This document shows, piece by piece, positions 20,759 through 32,881 of a stretch of DNA of 64,000 nt. The notes under the pieces were generated by a model. The model was not told where the DNA came from. It worked only from the letters and a program-made list of their open reading frames with translations, and did not search any database. Positions within the stretch are counted from its first letter, which is position 1, and every line of letters begins with the position of its first letter. The translations under genes and the position numbers were made by a program. This stretch comes from Jackrogersella multiformis (Eukaryota > Ascomycota > Sordariomycetes > Xylariales > Hypoxylaceae), in contig CADCXD010000018.1 in the NCBI GenBank assembly GCA_902806575.1, positions 4,030,001 through 4,094,000 of the forward strand. Reading direction: 5' to 3'.

Positions 20759-22538
20759 TCATTCTACCTGTCTTGAAGCCAATCGTTTCCTAACCCAGTA
20801 AAATCCCAATCCAATCACCCACACGATAATAACCACGAGCGCCAGAACCGGCGCGAAGAAAGCCCCCCTGATAACCACGAAGCCGCTGACCACCGCGAAT
20901 ACTATCGGGACCAGAATAAACGGTTTGTACGGCCTGCGTAATGCAGGTTCCCTAAATCGTAGGACAATCGCGCCTACGACTGTCAAGAAGAAAAATGAAT
21001 ACTCGCCCAGACCATTAAAAGTGAGAAGCGCACGGAAGTTCCCAAATAGAATGTACAAGGCAGAGAGGATGGTCGAGAGCATTATAGCGTTGATAGGAGC
21101 GTCTGATCGGGTCGTAAGCTGAGGGTTGGGCTCATCACGAGGGGACGCTGGCTCGTCTTCTGTCTGAGGTTTCAACCCAATATAACCAACTGAGGCGAAG
21201 ATGCGGGGGAACCAATTCATGTTAGCTGCTGCAACGGCCATGCGACCAGCAACAAATGAGTTGCCAAGAAGGGAGCCGGCGACGACAAGGCATATGAAAA
21301 TTGCCGCGACAATACCAAATCCACGGCCCAGGAGACGGGTTATCGCGGTCTTCCCAACGAGCTGTGAGCTACGTAACAAGTAACGATTAGGGTGTTAGAC
21401 TTACCACAGCTACACTGTCCGTTGTCGAGACGACATCCCACGGCAACAAGATGTAGTAGGCAGCATTTGCGGCGATGAAGCACAGTATGATTGTCGGAAC
21501 AGCAGTGTTTATAGCGAGCGGTAGTTGGCGAGCTGGTGATCGCAATTCAGCCGTGATATAGATTGCCTGCAAAATTGGTTGAGCATCTCATATTAAACAG
21601 CTCCCGTACGATATGAACTTACTTTATCCCAACCTGAGTAGGCCCATAGTGCCCCGTACAGAGCCGCGGAATAATGACCGAGAGTTTCCCATTCATTCAA
21701 TCGGCTCCAGTCCGTTTTACTCCCATCCGGATTTATAACCTCACGATTACCAAACCAGGGCTTATTATACCAGTCTCTCCCACCAATATCCCGCTGGGGA
21801 TCAGTAGCCTGAAGGATAACAACTACAAGGCCCGCTATCACGACGGCAGCAATGGTGACAAATTTAGTTACCACAAAAAAGTTGTTCAAGCGAGTACTCG
21901 CTTTAGTGCTGATGGAATTCGCGATGCCAATGACAACTAGGATGAGAATGGAAAAAATCTTATGCTCAACCCGTCCCGCCTGGTCGGTCACTCCCAGCGA
22001 AGAATAGATACTCTCAACAAACACGATGCTCAGGATAGCGAGCGTAGCGGGCATCACGGCCACAATCCACGTCCAAGCGGCGAGGAAGCCGAAGACATCG
22101 CCAAAAATGTACTGGAGGTACGGCTGAACTCCGCCTGCGATACGAATCAGACATCATCTTGCATCTATTTTGATTAAAGAGGCCAATAGATTAACCTCAC
22201 TCACCTTCCCCAGGGATGGCGGTTCCCAGCTCCGCCATGGTAGAGGCACCGGTCCAGGCTAGCACGCCGCCGATCAACCAGACGACCAAAGCAGATCCTG
22301 GTGAGGGAACATTAGTATCAATAGAACCGGGAGAAGTAAAAATACCACTCCCGATCACTATGCTAATGACGATTGCGAAAGCCTCGAGGGCACCGAGACT
22401 CTTGGTGAATGTGCCGCTCTCCTGGGCCGGAGCTGATGGCGATGCAGCATCCTCCGTTAGACTGGCGTCCCGCGACTCTCGTTGGTCAGCAAGGAGAGGC
22501 CTCGAAGCTTCATCTTCTATTTCTGACGGCGATGTCAT
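20759..22538 (-). CDS. L-type amino acid permease (APC superfamily)
   Basis: Plasma-membrane amino-acid transporter of the APC superfamily, similar to high-affinity methionine/LAT-type permeases. Exons on the minus strand: 22538-22205, 22134-21623, 21566-21405 and 21361-20759, 536 aa in frame. A polar N terminus of about 45 residues is followed by the APC signature AIVISIVIGSGIFTSPGSID in TM1. GALWAYSGWDKAIYITAELR with the family's YSGWD block is next, then VAGSLLGNSFVAGRMAVAAA and late helices ending ...GFYWVRKRLASRQVE. The loop between the two C-terminal halves contains an extra hydrophilic segment (KPQTEDEPASPRDEPNP). The gene is intact. The substrate is inferred only from family resemblance. 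Confidence 0.9.
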
Positions 22539-23113
22539 TTTGCTGGGTCGGATGGATCAATAGATCAATACTGTCCTAGGTTAGAGAAATGTTGTAAAAG
22601 GAAAGTTGAAGCGGAGCTGGTCAATCACGCAATTCTGTTCTTAGGCGCGATCGAGAATAGAATGGTCGTAGTGGGGCAATTAAATAGCACAGTCACGGTA
22701 CAGGGGCCCCCTTTTTTATATATTATTTCGCATGTTATTTCGCATGTTATTTCGCATCGAGGCATTTATCCGCACCGATGTTAATGACAATTACTTACCT
22801 AGGTACGTATTATTAACATTGATGAGGTTATGAAAGAATAATTATATAAAATGCGGATTAACTATTAAATAAGGTAAAAATAAACAGTTATCATATTTAT
22901 ACATGTTACTTTCTACGTAGTTCTTCCTACCAGGTAGGTATGTATTTATTCCTGCAAGTGGCCAGGCCTAAAGTAAAAGCCCAATTGTAAGAACTATCAT
23001 CCTAAGCCGTTATGTTAACCATCTATTGTCTATTGTCTATTGTTTATTGTCTCTCGTGTAGAATAAAGGCATACAGTGTCATTCAACTAATTATAAAGCA
23101 CGTTAGGCACGTT
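22539..23113. other. Intergenic stretch with short tandem repeats
   Basis: Promoter side of the permease and 3' flank of the basic hypothetical gene. It holds a three-copy 12-bp repeat at 22723-22758, and a short (GTCTATT) repeat at about 23021-23050. CCTAGG motifs are present. Confidence 0.5.
22723..22758. repeat. Three tandem copies of a 12-bp unit
   Basis: TTATTTCGCATG occurs at 22723-22734 and 22735-22746, and with one final change at 22747-22758. No function is evident. Confidence 0.8.
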
Positions 23114-23833
23114 TCACCGTTTAACCCCTTGGCTAGGCACCAGGTTCCTCCTCTCATCCCACTGAAAGCCGGCTGGCGTTACTGGCCGCTGGCCACCGTT
23201 TTGGAACGAGTATACCTCATCCATAAGGGGGTGCGTGAAAACCTCTTCATCTGTTAGGGAATATCTGTAGATGTAGTCATCTAGTTGAGAATATGCCATC
23301 CAAATTTGGTACGGCACGTTTCTTGGCTTTCGAGAGGGACGTCCTCGGTGCTCCATTCCAGGGACCCAACGGTCTTCTCTCCGGAACTGTTCGCCGTTTT
23401 TCTCACCCTGATCTTTCCCCGCTTCCCCTTCATCATCCGAAAGTAGGAAATCATCCATATATATATCTTCTGATTGCCTTCTCTTCTTCTTACTTCGCTT
23501 TGCTTGGGTCGGTTTTGGTGTCGGTGGGTTCAAATCAGTAGGGGGGATATGATCTGGTTCGCCGGTGATACCTAGAATCTCGCGCTGTTCTAGCCATGCT
23601 ACCTCGGACTCCATTGCAGAAACTCTTTTTTCCAGGGCCCTTGTCGCTCTCGCTCGCGCGCCCTTCGGAAATCTCCCGACCTTCTTCCCTTGTTGTGCCC
23701 CTTGCTTGGCTGTTGCCTTTCTTACACCTGATTTCGATGAATGAGTTTTGCCTGGATTTTGTGATGGCTGAATGATTGATGGGCTCTTGTCTCGAACAGC
23801 GCGTCGAGGCTGCTGGCGACTCGGTGAACCCAT
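23114..23833 (-). CDS. Hypothetical basic, low-complexity protein
   Basis: A single-exon frame of 239 aa with an ATG at 23833. The N-terminal 90 residues are strongly basic and Gln/Ser/Lys-rich (PSRQQPRRAVRDKSPSIIQP, KKVGRFPKGARARATRALEK), suggesting a nuclear or nucleic-acid-bound protein. A short coiled-coil-like piece ALEKRVSAMESEVAWLEQRE follows. After that come a Lys-rich patch (KRSKKKRRQSEDIY), an acidic patch, and an aromatic segment PYQIWMAYSQLDDYIYRYSL. I do not recognise the family. The long frame with domain-like composition changes supports a real gene. The opposite strand has only short frames. Confidence 0.6.
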   Translation of the reverse strand: MGSPSRQQPRRAVRDKSPSIIQPSQNPGKTHSSKSGVRKATAKQGAQQGKKVGRFPKGARARATRALEKRVSAMESEVAWLEQREILGITGEPDHIPPTDLNPPTPKPTQAKRSKKKRRQSEDIYMDDFLLSDDEGEAGKDQGEKNGEQFRREDRWVPGMEHRGRPSRKPRNVPYQIWMAYSQLDDYIYRYSLTDEEVFTHPLMDEVYSFQNGGQRPVTPAGFQWDERRNLVPSQGVKR

Positions 23834-24471
23834 TTTCGTTCTCGCTGCTTAATAACTTTTGTACGCAACTAAAATGTAGTTTGATGTGATGTTCCAAGTA
23901 ATATGCTCCTGATTTCAGAATGCAAGTTTAGGATTTAGAAAAGGCTAAAATATTCACTCTTGAGATGTTACGAAATCTTTATCAACAAAGAATACACACT
24001 AATACATTCATTTAGTTCCATGGAAGAGAGATAAACAAAGAAACCTATGTTCTATCATGTTTTTCCTAGTTTCTGTTCTAATTAATGCGGTTATATATAA
24101 GTGATACTACCGCCTCTTTGTCGAAGAATACAAAGAATGATGTTGGCGGTGAGAAAGGCTATGTTATTAGAATGGAAGGTCGATGAAGGTAGTACTGTAC
24201 TTTAAAGACAGTTCCCGAGATGAATAATATCGATAGATACCAAGCAAAGTAGGGGCGATGATGCAGAATACGAATATATATACGTCGTTGTTCAATATTG
24301 TCTTTGACTATTATATACACAAGAACGAATTCTACTCTAGGTAGAGACGAGGAAAGCGAAGCCCCAGCTCCTTTCTCTGCTCCCGAGATGCAACTATTAT
24401 ACCATGACCAGAATGGTTTTCGAAGAGACCAATTTAACGAATTCTTTTCAATACTAACATAAGCAGCGGGC
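23834..24471. other. Intergenic stretch
   Basis: AT-rich flank between two minus-strand genes: the 5' side of the basic hypothetical gene and the 3' side of the LPMO gene. No supported feature. Confidence 0.45.
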
Positions 24472-25386
24472 TTAGATAACGCGTGCTTTGAGGTCTCGCG
24501 GGTGACGTGCGAGAGTACTAGCCTTCAGATCCCTCTTCGAACCGAGGTTGGAAACCGCTGGGCCAGGGATTTGGTATGACTCGAGATCTACCCAGACGTC
24601 GAGGGCAACTCCGGGGTCACTGCTATGATACATCTGCGTGGCAGGTACACCTTCTGGCTGTTGGCTGCCCGAGCCTGACACCTTGAGATTGATACACTAT
24701 TTCGAATTAGAATTTTGCTGCCGGAAAATAATCATGAGGTTTCAACTTGTACTAACCTGAGGGTAGAACTCAGCGTTGCCTTCATAGGCCATATGCAGCC
24801 CGAGAATTTCGTGTCGAAGGACATAAGAGCCAGGCTTGATGTTTTCCGGGATCTTGACCGTAAATGTATCAATGAAACCATCTCCCTCCGTCTGCACGTT
24901 CTTGTGAACTTCAGTAGTGGCCCATTTTTGAGTGTTCCATTGCGGGCTATCTGCCATTCCACCTTGGACAAGACCTTTCTCGTAGATCTTGAAGAATTTG
25001 AGGTCGTTCTTGTCGACCTTATCGCATCCGACATCACTGCAAGAGGCAAGATAGTGCATCTCGGGACCGGGATGCTCAAAGCCGCCTATCGTGTTGAAGC
25101 GTACGACTTCCAGCTGAGAACCGGCGGCAACCGGGATCGATCCTTGAGCATTCGTTGCACCCTCATGGCAGATTATGTCGGGCCCGTTGACGCTGGATAC
25201 TGGAACCGGACCTTCGTCTTCAGTCGTAAAATGCCACGAAACGACTTGGCTCTGGTCTTGGTTTGACCAACGCTCGAAACCCTGATATGTTACTCCGCCC
25301 GCGACTACTCTACGTACATGGCCGTGTCCTAGAACGGCGACCACAGAAGCGGCAAGAGCCAGAAGTCTAGTACTAAAAGATGGCAT
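24472..25386 (-). CDS. AA9 lytic polysaccharide monooxygenase
   Basis: Secreted copper enzyme that oxidatively cleaves cellulose or related glucans (AA9, formerly GH61). Exons 25386-24757 and 24696-24472, 284 aa. A 20-residue signal peptide (MPSFSTRLLALAASVVAVLG) would be cut to leave His21 as the N-terminal residue of the histidine brace (HGHVRRVVAGG). Other family blocks are GPDIICHEGA, HYLASCSDVGC, and PGSYVLRHEILGLHMAYEGN with the second brace His. AEFYPQCINLKVSGSGSQQP follows, with the axial Tyr and the disulfide Cys split across the intron. There is no cellulose-binding module. The tail instead is a basic segment of about 35 residues. Confidence 0.92.
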
Positions 25387-27606
25387 ATCGAGAAGGATTG
25401 CTTGAGGTCAAAGGTTAGAAATAATACCAATTCAAAGGCAGGAGAACCAGGAGGTGGTGTTTATGATGGGTTGTTTGGCGAATGATGGATGTTCTGGCAA
25501 TAGAGGAGGGGAGGAATTTTCCCAACCTTTAATATTAAATACATACATACCTAGTTCGTCGATAATATTGGTGATGCTGTCAACCCTTATCGAGGCATCA
25601 CCAAGTTGGTGGCTTCAATTTTGAAGGGATGCCGCTCGGTCTTTTGATATAAAGGCCCGGCATGATGGAAACATGTTTCGAAGGAAACTAACAGTCCGAC
25701 AAGGCATGTATAAAGGACATGTAGGTAGTTGAAGGATTTGGGATGAACTAATTATAGGGGCTCGCTAATTCACACTCATGTTTGCCATTACATATACTAG
25801 CACTAAGCCAGTACTAGTAAGGCTTTTCTAATCTTTCTATCTGGTCTCCGGATGAAACACTGGTTCATGCTAGGTACTCGAGTGATGTTTGTAAGGATAT
25901 AATGTTGTTTTTGTTGTTTAGGAATTTTAACGGCGGTGTTGTACATTGTCTCTGGTGTTAAATAGATGAGATCTGCAACGTTTAGATTATCCCTTGGACT
26001 AGCAACTTACCATATACCCCCTTGCAACTGGCACAGTGTTTATTAAATAGAATTAGATAGCTCGTGCTATAATAGATTAGCCAATCATCTTTCTTACTTT
26101 GGTCATTTTCTTTTACCTAGTTGCCCGTCAAGGAAATAACTTCGCGGCTTAACATTACCTAAGTTTACATGAAGTAATATAAATCTCACATCTTTATAAT
26201 AGTATTAATTAACCTTAACCCCCTTCCCTTTGATCATTTACACCCGCTTAGTCCTACAAGAACCCCTATTATGTAAAATATCTGGGTGTCTTATTATATG
26301 AAGTTGTTAGGAATTCATACATGCATTTATTGAGAGTTATATTCATGTATCGCGGTATTAAGGTATTTATATTATGCTATCCGGTGTGTTGCATTGCATT
26401 TGTCGTATTGTTATCTTAACGACTCGAACTCATATCACTAAGTCCGAAACTACAACTCCACTCCTGCTATTAGTTACCTAATTTGTTACCTATTCATTTT
26501 TCATACCTACCTAGGTACTTATGATTTCTATAAAGCTGCACTCCTAACTGCCTAGAAAGGCGAAGCGTCTGGTGAAGCGTCATCGCACCATTGACAGGAT
26601 CCAACACCGCAATTCTTCACTCGCCCGCGTTACGAGCCCAGATCGAATGAGGCTACCATACTTAGGTACACTAGGTACCTATTTAGGTACCTACCTAGCC
26701 ATCACAGAACGGCGATCCCCTCTAACCGAAACCTGTCGTCCTCTCATCTCTTCTCAAGCAATAGGCAATAGTGACTAGAGCTTAAACTTCTAAATAGAGC
26801 ATGCCGTCTACAATCTTATGTAGGAGCCTATTGCTACTCGGTCGCAGCATATGGCGACGTAGTGGTTAGCAGGCGCTTCAGACTTGATGTCGCATGAAGT
26901 GCAGCTGGTTAAGGTGTAACGCAATGATGCACCAACACTGCTTGTCGCAGGCCCCTTTTTCGAAATATTAGGTGCCAACTTGAAAGCCGAAACTCTACCC
27001 GTCCAGCCTTATTACCTTGAATATAACTTGAAGATTATAATAAGTCGGTGACTTACTAATGGCCCTGTTCGACCAATCAATAGCCGTTCTGTACCTAGGC
27101 ATACACTAGATAAAGGCTCCGACACGGTTGACTACCCTAAATTTGCAGATATTTCGGCTCCGGAGTTGGCTGCGGGTATGCGGCAAAGGAGCACCTACAG
27201 TTGCAGTTCGCTATGCTACAGGCGGTTCAAATGTACCTAAGGCGGCAGTTACAAAACCAGTACAGGCCTTGGGGTTCCATTATAGAAATATTGGCGGATT
27301 TTATAACCAGTTCGGGTCCGCTAATCTCCGCCTGGCGACTATCATTAGAATTATCCCGAAGTCCTCAGGGGACGGAATAGGAAGATAATGGAGTTTAGCA
27401 GTTTAACCCCCCCCTCCCTTCCCAAATAAATAAATCCTGAGGTCTTGGTATTTCGATCCTTTTAATACGTCAGATTTATCTTATCAACTCTACAAGTTTT
27501 TGTCTAAGCCATCTTCATAGGTACCCTATCCCGCCGGCTCTCTTCCGGTTCATTCAGTGGGATTCGTGATTCTACCTTCCGGACATAATATCGCCAACAT
27601 CTTGAT
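25387..27606. other. Gene-poor 2.2-kb intergenic region
   Basis: The promoter of the LPMO gene occupies the first few hundred bases. Several CCTAGGTA motifs occur (about 26508, 26670-26695 and 27095). Frames at 26572-26778 and 27128-27388 are short, the second lacks an ATG, and neither resembles a known protein. No gene is supported. Confidence 0.45.
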
Positions 27607-28239
27607 ATGCCTTCGAACAGCGGCATCAAAGCAGCGCTCTCGCTAATTGAGAACGACAAGTCCAAGGTTCTTGGCTTGACCGTCGGCAAGCACACAGACG
27701 TCCAACCTGGACAGTACATATCGAAAGACGGTAAGAGCCGGGAAAGGAGAGCCGGGAATGGCTAAAGATGTTCTTTTGATGTATTATTACCTATGCCGAC
27801 CCTAGACTAACCCGCATCCTTAGATGCACAATCCGCGCCAGAACTAAGCTTCGCATCCCTGTCTCCCGAGAAAATTTACATGGTTGTGGGACTAGATCTC
27901 GATGCTCCGTTCCCGTCCTTCGGCGTTCTGGGCCCGATTCTGCACTGGATCCAGCCGGGCTTGAAGGCAGAGCCTGCCGAGGGCGGCGGGTTTACCCTTA
28001 AACCCACCACGCCGTTCGTGGCTAACTATATCGCGCCCGCTCCTCCCGGTATTAGTGCACCGCACCGGTACACGTTTTTCCTATACGAGGAGCCCGAGGG
28101 GTTTGAAGGCAAGAAATATGCGCCGCCCGGAGGCAAGGAGATGGGTGTCGGTGGGCGAATCCGCTACAACCTGGACGCGTGGGCGAAGGAGATTAAGCTA
28201 GGGCCAGCGCTGGCTGTTAACTACTTCAAGAGTAACTAG
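27607..28239 (+). CDS. Phosphatidylethanolamine-binding protein (PEBP/TFS1-like)
   Basis: Small cytosolic PEBP-fold protein related to yeast TFS1 (carboxypeptidase Y inhibitor) and RKIP. Exons 27607-27730 and 27824-28239, 179 aa. The anion-binding pocket motifs are visible: YMVVGLDLDAPFPSFGVLGP (DxDAP box), LHWIQPG, and SAPHRYTFFLYEEPEGF (HRY box). The C-terminal RIRYNLDAWAKEIKLGPALA closes the fold. The ATG at 27607 matches the expected N-terminal helix LSLIENDKSKVLGL. No lesion was seen. A lipid-binding or protease-regulatory role is family knowledge, not shown here. Confidence 0.9.
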
Positions 28240-29817
28240 GTAGCCGGCTCGATTGTGGCCGGAGGTTAGGGAAGTGTAGATATTGCCATGATGTCTACCT
28301 AGTCGTCGGCTAATGGGTTAGCAGAGACATGCTTGGATACGATGACATTGAGACAGTGTACCTACATAGAGTTAGCTTCATATGGGTATATTATTCTCAG
28401 TACACATTAAATCATCGCTTTTCTAATGCGTACACTAGAAGCAATGCTTCCTAGAGGCTCCGATTTTAGTTAGGGCTAGACTTGTTAAATGCGTCCCCTG
28501 CCTATACATAGCAGACATAGGTATTCATGTCAGGCCAAGAAATTGTCTTACGTAACGTACCATACTCCAGACAATCATTAATGCCTGCATACTAATTTCT
28601 CCATCTTCTACTAAACTGCACGTTGTTACGACATCCCGTGCTGTGAGACACCTGTACTAGACTCGAAGATCAGTTGATTTACAACTCAAGGATCGATCCT
28701 TGGATCCAGGCCTTTGAGATTCCATCCCGCTTGATAACGCGGTTCGCCGATGTCTGTTTGATACATAGAAAAATTAGCTAGTTCGACGGGCCGCACCCAA
28801 GGTAGCGGATATCATGTTGTCATTCCATCATCAGCATCTTTTCTGACATTGGCCGAGTTGGAGGTTGTGGGGTATCGTCATCATGCATATGCCTGAGCCC
28901 ATTAGAATGTGTTGCCAGCGAAGGACCAATAAATGTTCACATTAGGAATTGCGCCTGACTTCACTGTTCGCTGACCCAACTCAGCACCACGTCATATATT
29001 TCTGAGTTGTCGTGGGCCCTATGAAATTGTATTATCGATTCTGTGCTGGATTCAATTCCAGAATAACCGTGCTGACTGAATCCGTGTGTTACAAAGTAAT
29101 ATACGATTGATTCCCAACATATGATCTACCTATTGCAGTAGTGCACGTACAGGGGGTCATCTGTAAATCATGGTAACTGTCAGTAAATATTCATAAGTTC
29201 TATATGGTAACACAAGGTGATGAGATTCGTTGAAGAGCGACACACACGCATCAGAATGGAGAATACACAGCTGTGCTCGAAGCCTGAAGTCTGAGTCTTT
29301 AGGCAACAACTCGTAATAAGTCCATTCGAACGGAGAAATGTAATTAGATTTCTGCAACACGTGTTGCGTCTTGGTACATACCTGACCGCCCTTTACTTAG
29401 GTTTTTGGGTCAGATTTGAGCATATTACGAATATGCTCTAAACCTAACCTCACGTATACCCGAACCGTGATATGTTTACCCCTTAAGAATTGATCTAGAT
29501 TGACGTATCTCAACCTGTCGATGTGACGCTGCTAAGTGGCCGATCACTAATTTGTTGAAGCGTACCCATTGCAACCAAATGGAGTTGGCGCTATACGAAT
29601 GAATATTTGGATAGGTATGTTTGGGCGTGGCTGGCTCTTGTTGGGGGATGCATTGAAAACGGATAGCTCCCAACCCTAAGTTGAGTCCAAAGTGTTTAGA
29701 TCTGCTTACCTACTTACCCAGGTCCCTAGATATATATTCTCCGGACCCCCTCAACCTCAGGCTCAGAACATATAACCTTGCTTTGATTCATAAGAGGTAA
29801 GCCCAGTTAATCCAAAG
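28240..29817. other. Gene-free 1.6-kb intergenic region
   Basis: No convincing coding content. A perfect 9-bp inverted repeat GAGCATATT/AATATGCTC around a 3-nt loop lies at about 29417-29437. Other short frames lack family resemblance. Confidence 0.45.
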
Positions 29818-32260
29818 ATGGCAAAAAGGAAGAAGAGGGGACAGTTACGCCAAGAGCCGGAGACAAATCAAGTCAATCAAGTCCATCCAGCTACTCCAGT
29901 CAACCCGGCCGATCCGATTAAGCCAACCGAGCCGGCCAAGGTAGTTGATTCGGTCAATCTGGTCAATCTGGTAAACCCAGCTAGTCCAACCAAGCCACCT
30001 AGTCCGATTCCCAGTCTAGTTGCTAGTCCAGTTATCCCGGCCAGTCCAGTCAACCACATCAACCCGGAGCTAGAACGATACCCAAGCCCACCCGTCGAAC
30101 TACCAGAGGTCGTGCCAGAAGAAGAGTTGCCAAAATCCGAGGCACCGGAGGAGTACGTAAAGGTAAATCGAGTTCATAAAGACCAGCGTTGAGATACAAC
30201 TGACTGACGAATACGCCTTAGACCCATGATGACAATGTCGCAGAAGAAGCTCCCAAGGTCTGGGTATGTCCTACTCCACCCCTTTAAGTTGTAGTAATAT
30301 TCAGATAACTTATAAGCTGTAGGCTTATGGCACTGATGACAAAGAAAGCCAAGTCCCTTTTCTCGATTCGAGCTTTACGCGGCTATCTTTCGAGGACAGC
30401 GAGCGCAACACATCCGAGGTACTAGCCGCCGATTTCAACGCTGGATCCACGCAATCAGCTGACGAGGGCTATGAAAATGTCAGTTTCGAAGAGCGAGCCC
30501 CTGACCTTTCACAATATGATCAACTCCCTCGCCTTTCCCCTCCTAACGAACCCCTAAGGGCGGGACCGCATAACACGGAGGGGTTCAATGTCGAGAAAAT
30601 CATCGGGGCTATTCAGAACGGGCATTCGGTAACAGAGCTACGCGAGTACCTGAGTTACTACCACAAGGCAGAGACGAGCCTCTTGAAGGAGAATCTTAAC
30701 GCGGAAGTCAGGGGGTTCCCAGCAACCTTCTTTGTCGTCGAAACCAATAATGCGGAGCTTGTTCGCTATTGGATCAAGTGTGGTGGTGACCCGAATGCTA
30801 CCCATGGACCTCTTCGCTTTCCGTTGCTAGCCTTTGCGATTTTGCGCGGCGCCCGCCCACGGCCGCAGGCGACGAAAACCACAGAGACACTGCTCAGACT
30901 CGGCGCATCGCCTCTCGTCATTCCGCAGGCGTACTACAACCCGTTCGACCGTAACCTTCCAGAGTCCGGACCCGAGGAGAAAGACTTACATGACATTGGG
31001 GATGGCGAGAGACTCTGGTGCATACCGGAGATTCGAGCGCGACTCGCCGCTTCCTTGAGTTTAACACAGCGATATAGACTCTGGCAAGCATTTAAACAAG
31101 AACCGGTGTCCGGCCGTGAACGGACGCTAGCTATCCGAAAAGACGCTATAGAAATTCTTGGGTTGCAACAGACTATCATCGGTCAAAGACTAGCAACGTG
31201 GTACTTGAGAAAGTGCTTTCTTGTGTGAGTACAAACCCATGAATTTTCCGAAGCTCGCTTGGTCTAACCTTCGACAGGCATCTCGCTATGCCACGCAGGA
31301 AGCCACTGGTCCTTCTTTTTGCAGGGCCTAGAGGGCATGGCAAAAATGAGCTCGCGGAAAGGTTAGGGTATCTTCTGTCCTTGGAAATTGAAAAAGTTGA
31401 TTGTGCGAACTTCGATCGCGGTCAAGACTCCGAGTTGGGCTTGTCCCTGAACAATTTCCTTGGTACCAAAACTGGACAGCGCAGTATCGTATTCATGGAC
31501 GAGTTCGAGAAGACAAACGAGGAGATTCATAAGGCGCTTTTCATTCTCTTCGATCAAGGTACGTTGACCTGGTAGGAAAGTTGAATGCGAGCCGAAGCTA
31601 ACGTCCATAGGGGAGTATACGGACCGTCGGAGTGGCCAGAAGGTCGATTGTTCCCAGACGATATGGATCCTGTCTACAACCAAGTTTGATGATACCATTT
31701 CAGACTTTGGAAAAGCGAATAGAAAGCTACTCCATGTTCCTGATCTACGATCAGAGCAGTATACGCTCAGGAAGCAGCTTCACCGCCGTCTTCGCAACGA
31801 GTGCATAGCCACTTTTGGAGATCACTTGACAAGCCGGATTACCGAAATCATCCCGTTCCTCCCATTTAGCATGAAAGAGCGAGGTTTAATCGCCGACAAG
31901 TATATCATGCAGCTTGAAACGGCAATTGCGGGACCAATCGTGAAGTCGACAGATCCAGATGAGGACAATCTTATTGGCAATGTCCAACTACAAATTGTAA
32001 ATAACGCTAACGTCTGTCATGTTATTGCGAGGGATCATTATATGCCTGAGTTTGGGGCAAGGAGCATCTCTCATGGCGTCGAGTCGGCCATCACAAACCC
32101 GTTAATAAGTCGATACTTGGAGGATGGTGATGACTTTAGTGAGGATCAAGCTGTATCCAGGTTTAAGGTCGAGGCAAATGAGGAGAACGAGGTAGAAGTC
32201 TCGGTCATAAACGAAGGTGGTAATGGACATCTACCTGGACCTAGATATTCTTGGTACTAA
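29818..32260 (+). CDS. Ankyrin-like/ClpB-like AAA+ ATPase protein
   Basis: Exons 29818-30162, 30222-30263, 30323-31224, 31278-31558 and 31611-32260 join to 739 aa. Residues 15-90 form a low-complexity Val-Asn-Pro/Pro-Thr repeat (such as NLVNPASPTKPPSPIPSLVA). A middle region has an ankyrin-like segment, ETNNAELVRYWIKCGGDPNA. The C-terminal half is a ClpB/Hsp104-type AAA+ module: LLFAGPRGHGKNELAERLG (Walker A, Lys452) and RSIVFMDEFEKTNEEIHKAL (Walker B, Asp504-Glu505). Next come WILSTTKFDD (sensor-1 region) and YMPEFGARSISHGVE (sensor-2 GAR). The Walker A Thr/Ser is replaced by Asn453. A disaggregase-like or regulatory ATP-binding role is inferred. The ankyrin plus ClpB layout recalls animal CLPB/SKD3, possibly by convergence. 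Confidence 0.82.
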
Positions 32261-32881
32261 GGTATGTAATGGTTTGTTAGTCGGTTGTATGAGAAACGAA
32301 CGGGTGGATGCATGGATGTATGTATTTTATAAAATGTTGTACGGAGGTAATTTCTTCGAGTTTCCAATTGGGAGACATTTTTAGGATAACTACACTAGTA
32401 CCATGTACCTTAAGTGTTGCACGAAGGGGGATAAGATAAGATTAACCTAATGCAGGCACGCCATAGATGATCTATACATACCAGGTAGGTAGCTTCCTTC
32501 ACATGCTAAATACCTAGATGGGAGTAGAGCCTAACTACTGGAGCTGGAGCTTCTGCTTTCCATTCCAAATCGTACCTAGGTATCTATCAAATATATTTTT
32601 ATGACGTAGTTGACAAGGTTACCCCAATTGAGGTCATCAACGCGTCATTGTGTACCTTCTGTAGAACGACATTCTGTTATTCAAATCGATTCCGTACCTA
32701 GGTAGGTATCTAGTTCTATCAAAGATTTAGTTTTCTGCTTCCTGTTTTCTAGGTTAACAAGTTTAAAACTACCGAGGCAGACAATCTTTTGATCAATTTG
32801 ATGATATTGTGTTATCATGGTAAACTAACTTAGCATACGACCTTTATAAGTGACCTCCTGGTTGTTACTTGGTAACCCACC
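32261..32881. other. Intergenic region, promoter of the FMO gene
   Basis: ACCTAGGTA palindromes at about 32575 and 32695. The last 60 bp before the FMO ATG hold CCTTTATAAGTGACC, a TATA-like box. No gene. Confidence 0.5.

Noticed and set aside
26860..26945. tRNA-like promoter boxes
   Set aside because: A GTAGTGGTTAGCAGG-like stretch resembles an A box, but no B box, acceptor stem or cloverleaf could be drawn.
27128..27388. 86-codon plus-strand open frame
   Set aside because: It starts at TTG rather than ATG, has no recognisable motif, and no splice partners were found.
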